Source: Tetragonia tetragonoides (lineage: Eukaryota > Streptophyta > Magnoliopsida > Caryophyllales > Aizoaceae). From it: DNA of 64,000 bases. The stretch covers positions 16,590,001-16,654,000 of the forward strand of contig CM076146.1 in the NCBI GenBank assembly GCA_038025085.1, written 5' to 3'. Of the stretch, positions 47,778-57,351 are shown piece after piece; position 1 is the first letter of the stretch, and each line of letters starts with the position of its first letter. The notes below the pieces were generated by a model, which saw nothing but the letters and a program-made list of their open reading frames with translations, made no database searches and had not been told where the DNA came from. Position numbers and translations under genes: made by a program.

Positions 47778-48166
47778 AAGTGGGGCTTTTGGCTCAGTTT
47801 TGTAAACTGATCAACTGACCCATCTCTTAGTTTATATAGGTGCTTAGTCAAGGAAATCAAACCATACTAGAATTAGGATTATTTTCTGATTTAATTGCTA
47901 ATTAAAAATAATTAAAACTAATTGAATGCTAATTAAAACCAATTAAAACAATATGAATACGCCTTATTCATATACAAAATCATTTTAACTAAATCCCTCA
48001 ATTTGATAATTATAAATCCCGAAATTTTCATAATAATAATTAATATTATTATGGCTTAATTTGAGTAAATTGAATCGTTAAATAAAAATACGATTTGAAT
48101 CTCCGAAACTATCTATAGATGAATTATAAATCAATACTATAATTATAGAAATATTGGAGTATCACA
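45516..48166 (-). repeat. Gypsy C 3' LTR
   Basis: Starts TGTAACACCCCCGAATTCGC and ends GGAGTATCACA. Contains GA-rich leader tracts (47380-47460, 47690-47775) and, on minus, the TATA box at 47831-47839. No gene inside; the ORFs across the GA tracts are compositional. Confidence 0.9.
47831..47839 (-). promoter_or_regulatory. TATA box of gypsy C 3' LTR
   Basis: TTTATATAGG on +, i.e. CCTATATAAA on minus, just upstream of the GA/CT-rich leader; same position as in the LTR at 10602. Confidence 0.6.
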
Positions 48167-48408
48167 TTCTACCCTCCTTAAAAGATGTTTCGTTCCGAAA
48201 CTTGAAACATGAAGTAATCACTTCTCAACGACGAAACGAGTTTACCCATACGAAGGTATAAATCGATTTTAGGACAACGACAATGCAATGCGTGTACTAC
48301 AGTTGTGATCTACGTCGATTAGCAGTGCAGCATGCAATGCTAGAACTCGTGCAAAGCGGTAAACAAAACACAAAATTACTAGGTGTGACATTCTACCCTC
48401 CTTAAAAA
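48167..48408 (-). promoter_or_regulatory. Two polypurine tracts of gypsy C
   Basis: TTCTACCCTCCTTAAAA at 48167-48183 (LTR-adjacent) and TTCTACCCTCCTTAAAAAGG at 48391-48410. Each is preceded on + by an LTR-edge-like TCACA or TGACA. Mirrors the layout at 7651-7896. Confidence 0.7.
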
Positions 48409-48410
48409 GG

Positions 48411-50150
48411 GTTTCGTCCCGAAACTCGAATGGAATTAGTACCTTCGAGAAAGAGTTCTGGGTACTTCTCGCGCATCATGGATTCAGCTTCCCATGTTGC
48501 CTCTTCTTGACCATGACGGGACCAAATAACTTTCACAATCGGAATAGTCTTTGTGCGAGTCGAGCGCTCTTTGCGGTCGGTGATCTCGATCGGACGTTCT
48601 TCATATGTCAAACTCTCGTCAAGTTCGACCGTTTCAGGTTGAACGATATGAGTTGGATCATGTACGTATCCCTTCAGTTGAGAGACGTGAAGGACATTGT
48701 TGACCTTCTCAAGTTCCACAGGTAAAGCTAGACGATAAGCAACTTCACCAATCCTCTCTAGGATCTTGTAAGGTCCAATATAACGAGGACTTAACTTCCC
48801 CTTACGACCAAAACGCATAACACCCTTGGTAGGAGATACTTGGAAAAGTACCTTGCTTCCCACCTCAAATTCTTCAGGTCTACTACCTCTATCTGCATAT
48901 GATATCTGGCGATCTTGTGCACTTCGCATCTTCGTCTGAATCACCTTCACAATGTCGACAGTCTACTGGATCATATCAGGACCCAAAACTGCAGTCTCGC
49001 TAATGTCGTTGCAACATACAGGTGATCTACACTTCCTACCATACAAGGCTTCATATGGCGCTCGATCAATGCTTGAAAGATAGCTATTGTTGTAAGAAAA
49101 TTCGATCAACGGAATGTGTTTATCCCACGAACCTTGGTATTCGAGGGCACAGGCTCGAAGCATATCCTCTAGAGTCTGGATTGTCCTTTCGTCTAGGCAT
49201 CTGTTGCAGAATGAAAAGCGGTACTAAACTTTAATTTGCTTCCGAAAGCTTCTTGTAATTTCTACCAAAAGTTAGAGAGAAATCTCGAGTCTCTATCAGA
49301 AACAATATCTTCAGGTACACCATGAAGTCTAATGACCACCTTGACGTACGCGTCAGCCAGTTTCTCCATTTCCCACGTGTCGTGCATAGGGATGAATCGT
49401 GCGACCTCCGTCAAACGATCTACAACCACCCAAATGATGTTGTTCTTCTTTTGTGTCAAAGGTAAACCCATGACAAAATCCATAGAAATCGAATTCCATT
49501 TCCAAGTCGGAACTTCCAGTGATTGTACCATTCCACCCGGACTCTTGTGCTCGATCTTGACTTTCTGACATGTCAAACACTTCGCTACGAACTCAGCGAC
49601 ATCTTGTTTCATGCCTTTCCACCAGAACACTTGGCGAAGATCTTTGTAAAGCTTATCTCCACCAGGATGTACAGAATATGGTGTATTATGAGCTTCAGCC
49701 AGAATCTGACTTTTGATATCTGGGTCATTGAGTACGCAATCATGTTCTCCAAATCTCATAATTCCATCTTGGCCCAAAGTGAAGTCCTCGGACCTACCCT
49801 CGTCTTTGGGGTTTAGAATCCACTGAAGAACCTCATCACCACTTTGTTTACCTTTGATCTCTTCAAGCAGTGTTGGTCGAACAGTCATATGTGCTAAGGT
49901 ACATTGAACGTCACCTTGAAACACAATCTCCACCTCGAGACTTTGCAAGTCACGTATGATCTCCTTAGGAAGCACTAAAGCAGTGTTTAACGAATGTCGA
50001 GTCTTCCTACTCAATGTATCAGCGACTACGTTCGCTTTACCCTCATGGTAATGGATATCAATGTCGTACTCCGTTAAAAGTTCTAGCCATCTCCTTTGGC
50101 GCATGTTCAACTCTTTCTGCATAAAGATATACTTGAGACTCTTGTAACAG
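48411..50150 (-). pseudogene. Gypsy C pol: RNase H end, integrase, chromodomain-like tail
   Basis: Begins at the deletion junction with [16 protein letters not shown], the C-terminal RNase H. It continues through [17 protein letters not shown] and the H2C2 finger ([12 protein letters not shown] ... CLTCQKV). The integrase core follows: SMDFVMGLP with its Asp, SDRDSRF with its Asp, then a break at about 49262-49165 in the region holding the catalytic Glu. It resumes at ALEYQGSWDKHIP and ends EEATWEAESMMREKYPELF, the chromodomain-like tail. A second stop lies near 48966. It keeps more of the active site than copy A but is not intact. Confidence 0.87.
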
Positions 50151-52043
50151 GAGCACCCCAAGGCGATACACTCAGACGTATGTATCCCTTTTGTAACAAA
50201 TCCTCAAGTTGTGTTTTCAGTTCCTTCATCTCACCAGGTGCCATACGATACGCTGCTTTTAAAATTGGTGCAGAACTTGGAGGAAGGTCGATCGTAAAGT
50301 CGATAATGCGTTGCGGAGGCATTCCGGGAATCTCTTCGGGAAAAACGTCAGCGTACTCGGAAATTACGGGAATAGGCTGTGGAGCTTCTGTCTCGCGACT
50401 CGTATCCACCACATGACAAAGGTAAATCGCTTCACCCTTAGTCACGCACTCTTTAACCTTCATAGTAGCCATCACCTTCAAGTTAGGCTTGACCACAACT
50501 CCTCGGTAAGTGATCCTCTTACCTTTAGGTCCTCGCAAAGAAACTCGTTGTTCAAAGCACTCTAACTTAGCCCTATACCTGACTAACCAATCCATTCCCA
50601 ATATCACATCAAAGTCCTTCAAATCCATCTGAATCAAATCCGCGGGTAAATCGGAACCAGCTATCCTAATCGAACACTTTTCATACAACGCTTTATACTT
50701 AGCGATCGATCCATCTGGCATCCTCATATTTGCATTATACACAGAACTAGGTTCTAAACCTATCTTAGATGCAAAGCACTTAGAAATTAAAGAATGCGTT
50801 GCGCCACTATCAAACAAAATAAAAGCGGAAAAAGAATGAACAACAAAAGTACCAGCGATCACGTTCGGGTTTGCTTCTGCTTCATTGCGATTCATCAAAA
50901 AGATTCTACCATTAACCCCTCTATTGTTTTTCTTGTTGTTGTTCGGCGCGGGATTAGGAGTAGAAGGAGCTTGAACTTGGTTGTTCACAGCGGGAGCAGC
51001 ATTGTTGCGATTGTTGTTTGTTTTTGTAGCCCCCGTTTCCACGGTAGTTACCACCATTACCACGATAGACATTGTTATTCCCACCACGATTGTAGTTGTT
51101 ATTGCGGTTCTGCCCATTACCATTCCCACCTCGGCTCCAACATTCAGAAGCTTTGTGACCCGGTTTGTTGCACTCATAGCTTTGCAACACGTCACCTTGG
51201 CAGTTCTTACCGGCATGCGTCTTGTTACAGCGAGTACAAGGCGTATTCCTTCTGGCCATTATCGTAGCTCGATGACTATTCGAGTCACGATTTCTTTTCG
51301 CATTGTGGTTTTGACCACCTTGGTAGCTGTTGTTGTCATTCGGTCTTGGCCTCTTGTCGCCGTTATTCGATTGCGATGGATTGCCTTCGTCGTGCTTGTT
51401 CTTTCTCAAATGCGTGTCACAACGTCCAACAATCCTCTCCCGGTTCAAGGCCTTGTCATAAGATTCCTGAAAAGTGATAGATTGTCCAGCGACAAAACGT
51501 TGAATATCCCATTTCAGTCCGTCCTCGAACCTTTCGACTCGCTCAGCTTCAGTTGTCAGCATATTAGGAGCAAAAATAGCAACCTCATTGAACTTGGCAG
51601 CATACTCGGCCACAGACAGCTTGACTTGGCTTAACCCTTCAAACTCACGCTGCTTCAGGCGTCGTAGAGCACTAGGATAAAATCTAGCATGAATGGCTAC
51701 CTTAAAACGATCCCAATTAAAGTTCGGCGTTGCAAGTAAATTAGTCGCACATTGTTCCACCACTTGTTAGCTTCGCCCTTCAGATAGTACGTTGCAGAGC
51801 TAACTTTCATGTTGTTAGGCCGATTTGTAGCCAGAAACAACTTCTCAAACTCGATGATCCAAGTTTCCAGCTTTGTTGGATCGGCACCACCTTCGACGTA
51901 GGAGGTCTAAGAGCGTCAAAATCCCGGAAAATACGCGCTGCAGAGGCTTGTGCGGTTTCCGTCTCTTCTTGGCATGCCATGATCTCGACCACATCCGTCA
52001 GACCATCCTCGAGTCTAGCGATTCTATCGGCGTTGGTTGACAT
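50151..52043 (-). pseudogene. Gypsy C gag, protease and RT N-terminus
   Basis: Gag ATG at 52043 (MSTNADRIARLEDG). Frameshifts at about 51890 (2-base loss relative to copy B) and about 51750 break gag. The main gag block (51763-50954) contains CTRCNKTHAGKNC and a second knuckle whose first Cys is Ser (SYECNKPGHKASEC). Another frame change then leads to the protease FDSGATHS near 50800. This continues through DVILGMDWL into the RT N-terminus (FTIDLPPSSAPI ... SPWGAPV), which is cut at 50150. Confidence 0.87.
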
Positions 52044-52731
52044 TTTCGCGAATCTGAGAATATAAAAGTAATGGTATGAACACCATTCACACAATTTGCA
52101 CATCTCGACCCATTAAGGTCTAATTGAGAGAAGTAGGTTGTAATTAAAACCTTTCTCTTGACATTTAGCATATAGCATATAAGTTTCGATGATTGACCTT
52201 ACAACGTAGGTCTAAGCAACATACTTGCTTTATTGTTCTCAGTTCTCATGCGTAATAGTTCGATTGGCATACAATACACTTTAGGCATGTAGGTTTCACA
52301 TGAATAGACAAAGATGTTCATAATGCACATAAAGAGGCTCCATACTATTTTAGTAGGGCAATAGATAATCACACTTAATCATATTGATATGCTTTAGCAC
52401 CTGGCTCACAAGAGAGTTGATAATGCTCAACAAAAATTTTGCCATAATTTCGACATGGATTTCCCATCATGTCCCGACGATAAGAGATAGCATTCATGCT
52501 TTTGGTCAATCATGAAAATATGTGACACACAATGATATAAACGAATCATAATGACTTTCATATAATCAAATGAAATACTTTTGCAATAAGATAGATTGCA
52601 AAATAGATAAGAGTCAAAAATATTTGTTGCTTAGGCAACTACACACCATCATCAAACTTGACCACGCAGGGCCATCACAAAAGTGGAATAATGTTTCTAA
52701 TCAAAACGACTAACTCTAGCCAACAAAATAA

Positions 52732-53724
52732 CTAAATAACAACTGGGTTTTGTTTCAATTCGGGAGGCGTATCATCATCATCATCCCTCCTTGGCTTCAC
52801 TTCCCTACATGGAGTGTAAGGATGCTCGTCACCTCTAAACTTTTGAGGCATGAAGCACCTTCTACAGTTATCCACGAGTTTGCGCTTTTTAGACCAGCAG
52901 CTTTCACAGATGTCCTTTGGAGTAGGCACTAGAACGTGATTTACCTTCCACTCAAACTCAGACAAACATAGCTCATTGCCAACACCTTGAAAAGTCAGCG
53001 CCCAACGATTGCCTTTTCCATACTTCCTATCGTTGATGTAGCCACTCCTCAGTACCACATCATCATACTTCTCCTTGAGACCTCTCCAAGGATGTAGGTT
53101 GGGTAAGCAAGCTAGTAAGAGTTCTACCCAGAAACCTTGGTGTATCCTCGTACGGTTCTCATATTCCTAACGCTCAGTCGTAGTGAATGCACGATCAATG
53201 TAGGCACGGAAGTCATCTAGCTCGGCATCAGTGGCAAAGAAAGGCTCCACAGGAGGAGACATATCAGTAGTAGGCGAAGGAGGTACAGAGTTGTTGCCGC
53301 TTGCATAACCAACATCCTCTATGTCTGGCATGCGAGATGAATCAGGGACACCGGCTCCATACTCGAAACGCATCTCTAGTTTCACAGAGCTGGGCTCAAC
53401 ACTTGGCTCGTCAGCAGGAGCATTGTCAGCCTCAGGTTCGGACTCGGTAGGTTCCTCTTCAGGATCAAGATCCTCGATAGCATCCAAGTCGTGATTAGGC
53501 TCTATTGGAACGTCATCGAAACGAGCATCAGGCGCGGGTTGGTCCACCTCGTGCGCGCCATTGCCTTGCGCCACAAGGGCAGCCGCGGCCTCGTCACGCT
53601 CGCCGTGTGTAGGCTCACTATCGGAGATGTCTACATACTCCACCTCATTCTCGAGTGCAACAATCATCGCTCGTGGTTTTCTACCTCTAGTAGACTTCAT
53701 CGCGGTCAAGCGAGTAATTTCCAT
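52732..53724 (-). pseudogene. Extra ORF between primer-binding site and gag, gypsy C copy
   Basis: A 331-codon frame with a single in-frame TAG (53167-53169, where copy B has Tyr). The N-terminal half is acidic and Pro-rich. The conserved C-terminal block (YGKGNRWALTFQGVGNELCL, EFEWKVN) ends in a CX2C-X10-CX2C motif (CESC...CRRC) that could bind a metal ion, then a basic/acidic RRDDDDD tail. It lies about 180 bp inside the primer-binding site and about 690 bp upstream of gag. No family recognised. Copies B and C differ at many sites yet both keep the frame apart from one stop each, which argues that it was recently coding. Confidence 0.72.
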
Positions 53725-53901
53725 CTACAAAAGGGTAATCAAACAATAAGAACATTTAAATCACAATTAAGGTGATTTCAAGTAATTCCTATCTTCTAGG
53801 ACTACTACGTTCAACGGCTTTAATTATATTTTATTTTTCCAAAAATGAAACTAATCTTTATTAATTCATTTATTAAACCTATGCAACCTTTTAAACCTAG
53901 G

Positions 53902-53913
53902 GCTCTGATACCA
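53902..53913 (-). other. Primer-binding site of gypsy C
   Basis: GCTCTGATACCA (minus: TGGTATCAGAGC, initiator Met tRNA), two bases from the LTR start at 53916. Confidence 0.88.
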
Positions 53914-53915
53914 TT

Positions 53916-56509
53916 TGTAACACCCCCGAATTCGCAACGATTTTCCGGAAACTATCGACGTCGCTATACACGACTCCACACCACTGAACAGTCATGGACC
54001 CAAGGGTAGTTACTGCAACATTTATCGCTAAGGAGTAAATGCTAAGCAGAAAGGAAAACTAGGTATCAAAGGAAGCATCTAAACACATTAAACATAAATA
54101 TCTGAGTTGTCTATCCAACGGGCTTAAGCCCATTATAGTTTTATTACGACTTTGCCTTCAAGGGCACAAACCAAAATCCCAAATAATCCAAGGTAACCAA
54201 TTAATCCATAGTTCTAAAGAAACAACCCACATTCAACCTTCTAGCAAACCGTCCTCACTCAGCTACACCTGCACTTTGGTTTCCGTGACGGAAACAAAGT
54301 ACAGAAGAAAAAGAGATGAAACAAAAGAAAACAAAAATCAGATAAACTGAATAAACGTCGTCCATACCCAGTAAAAACACTTTCGCAAACCTTATATGGG
54401 TTTTAGAAGAATCATTGAAATTCATTTGCATGCACAAGTAGTCATACAATCAAGCACACGCATACTCGATATTCAGTTACATGCAATTCTTGCTTTAGTG
54501 ATCATTCGAACACAAATAGATAAACCATCTTGATTAGAGAGATAAGAGAGCGAATAGAACAGCGATTACCCATACTGTTCATAGATAGATATAGACATGC
54601 CATGGACTTACGCTAGTGTATACTCACACTACCTCTAACATAATAATCGATATGTAGAGAATTAAACAATAGGGAATGATCCGTCCCGAACACACTACGA
54701 GGTGTCCATAAAAGTAACTTGAAAATCACGCATCCCTAGACTATTTCAATTAGATAAGTCTAAATAGCTCGGCTACTCCTAGGGATCCATTAGGAGTCTT
54801 ATTCTCATTTAATTCAATTCACATACTTCCATTGATCGACCTAGCGGTACAACAAGACCACGACATACTACTTCATTTCATGCTCATGATAATGAATAAT
54901 AATAACGACGACAACTACATAAGGGCATATTAACAATAGTCATGCTTCATATATGTCTAACGAAATTTTGGCAGCACTTTGGCAGTAAATCATGATATCC
55001 AAAAATTACACTTTCACAAATAAACCATCTAATATAATAGTAAGTGCTCATTAGCACTCAATAATATCCCATTCCAAATAGCATATATTATTATATCATA
55101 ATAATATTAGAAATTCAACATCGCCATAATTAAACAATAATTAGCATATGAACTAATTAATTAATGAAACTTTATAAACTTATCATACTCAATATAAATC
55201 ATACTTACAACGAAGAATATATTTCAAATTCTCATAATTAATGACGATATGATTTAATCATGCTTTGCATATTAAATTCACAATAATAATCAATTAGCAC
55301 ATAACACATCAAAATAGTTTTCATGGGGCTTTGGAAAGAGGTAGGCACAATCTCTTACCTAACAAACGCTCACTAAGCAGTAGGTAACTTGGCTAATCAC
55401 AACCCGATCACGCTTGTCGGTTTGGTCCTAATTAAAAACAATTACCGAGACATAATTAATAAATACGAAAATCCAAACAATACTAAAACTGTAAACTAAT
55501 ATTTTTATTAAACCAATCTAGGCTTTTGAAAATCAGGATTCGGACTCCGAGCGAGTACAGAAAAATAAAAACAATTATTGAAAAATACTAAAAATACGAA
55601 ATTAATTAAAACGAAAATATTAAACGAAACCCTAATCGGTTTTTTGAGTCTAGGCCGTGATACACCAAGCATGGGGACCTACGACCTAGCCCATCACCAA
55701 AGACCACCACCCACCGACCACCATGGTCGGCGGTGGCTCCCCGGAGCACCGGCGACGGAGGAGAGAGAGAGTGAGAGAGATCGCGAGAGTGAGAGAGAGA
55801 GACTTTGCGAGGGAGAGAAAGAGCGAATAAGAGGAGGAGGAGCGACGGGCAAGGTCCCATCGCGTCGGCCACTCGCCGGCGACCACCCAGGTGCGGCCTG
55901 GTGGCGCGGCGGTGGCACGACAGTCGCGCCTCCACAAAAATAGGGGAGGTGGAAAACAGAGTACGGGGAGAGAGAAAGGAAAGGAGAGAGGAATAAAGTG
56001 GGAGGAAGAGGAGGCGGTGCTGGCCTGGTGGCCGGCGACAGCAGGGGGAGAGGAGAGAGGTGTGCGGTGGAGAGAGAGAGAAAAGAGAGAGACAATAGCG
56101 AGAGAGAGAGAAGAGAATTGGGGATTTTGGCTCAGTTTTGTAAACTGATCAACTGATCCATCTCTTAGCTTATATAGGTGCTTAGTCAAGGAAAGTCAAA
56201 CCCTACTAGAATTAGGATTATTTTCTGATTTAATTGATAATTAAAAACAATTAAAACTAATTAAATGCTAATTAAAACCAATTAAAACAATATGAATAAG
56301 CCTTATTCATATACAAAACCATTTTCACTAAATCCCTCAATTTGATAATTATAAATCCCAAAATTCCCATAATAATAATAATTAATAATATTATGGCTTA
56401 ATTTGAGTAAATCAAATCGTTAAATAAATATACGATTTAAATCTCCGAAACTAATTATAAATGAATTATAAATCGATATTATAATTATAGAAAATATTGG
56501 GTTATTACA
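53916..56509 (-). repeat. Gypsy C 5' LTR
   Basis: Starts TGTAACACCCCCGAATTCGC and ends GGGTTATTACA, followed by GTAGG. TATA on minus at 56169-56178; shorter GA tracts than the 3' LTR. Confidence 0.9.
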
Positions 56510-56514
56510 GTAGG

Positions 56515-56645
56515 TCACACAATAAAAAATCCTTCGATTATCATTGAAACGGAGAGACCCTATGTTGTAGGTCACACAATAAAAATCTTTCGATTGTCAG
56601 TCGAACGGAGATGCCCTATGTTGTAGGTCACACAATAAAATATTT
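56515..56645. repeat. 56-bp minisatellite, second part
   Basis: Completes unit 2, then unit 3 (56556-56611) and a partial unit 4 (from 56612). Units share GACCCTATG-TGTAGGTCACAC and AATCCTTCGATTATCAGTCG. Confidence 0.85.
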
Positions 56646-56867
56646 AGAAATAAAATGAGTAGTAAATGTAATTGTAAAGGGTAATAAAATGTTGCTCAGG
56701 CCTTCGGCCATACGCGAGCCCATGCCATTTGCCCAGTATAAATGTACAAACCTGTTGGTTTAAAGTAATCCCGCTTTCATAAATAGACTTTGGCGCGCAA
56801 AGAACTGCCATGGGCCTCACGTGGGGCCCACAGATTTTGAACCAATGGCCCTAAGTAGAATATTATG

Positions 56868-57065
56868 ACAGGCGGAGTGTTAGGCGGCCAAACCGCCAGG
56901 TTAAACGGATAAACCGCTTGGTGGAGCTGCTACGCCGCTTGATGGAGCGATTGAACTGCTCTTCCAAACGGTTAAGCCATTTTGGAAAGCGGCCAAGCCG
57001 CGTAGCTTGCGGTTCAACCGCCAGCGTGGCGGTCTGACCGTCCACCTGGACGATTTGACCGGTCG
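56868..57065. repeat. GGCGGTT/AACCGCC-type motif cluster upstream of the PMD gene
   Basis: About ten copies of short inverted motifs such as GGCGGCCAAACCGCC, AACCGCTTGG and GCGGTTCAACCGCC. Similar clusters lie in the LTR (44823-44975) and upstream of the second antisense gene (60575-60735). Confidence 0.75.
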
Positions 57066-57351
57066 CTAGGTCTTCACGGATGGAATAAAGGGAAAAGAAG
57101 GAGAAGGCCGAAATGAATCTTCTTCCATTTTGAGCCTTCTTCTCTCTCTCTCCTCCATTTTCTTCAAGCTTTCAACCTCCATCCAAGCCCCTAGCTCCAA
57201 ATCTTTAGGTTTTCTTGCTCAAATTCTTAAAAGAACTTTATTTTATTAGTTGTTCTTGAGTTTTTGAGTGTCAAAAGTAAAAATTGTGTGAATTGTGAGT
57301 TTTGTGAATTTCACTCAAATTTTGAAAAAACTCTATTTTCGCTCTTCATCC

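Larger units (their letters stand above)
45516..56509 (-). mobile_element. Ty3/gypsy element C, nearly complete, RT-deleted
   Basis: LTRs of 2651 bp (45516-48166) and 2594 bp (53916-56509) with exact GTAGG target-site duplications (45511-45515 and 56510-56514). Order on minus: 5' LTR, Met-tRNA primer-binding site, extra ORF, gag, protease, RT N-terminus, RNase H C-terminus, integrase, chromodomain-like tail, two purine tracts, 3' LTR. About 1 kb holding the RT core and most of RNase H is deleted at 50150. Same family as the copies at 4651, 10602 and 15917. Confidence 0.92.

Noticed and set aside
47192..47860. Long ORFs on both strands across GA/CT tracts of the gypsy LTRs (also 10944-11495, 17559-18031, 55578-56189)
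   Set aside because: Low-complexity Ser/Leu or Arg/Glu proteins open on both strands; they reflect GA repeats in the LTR leader.
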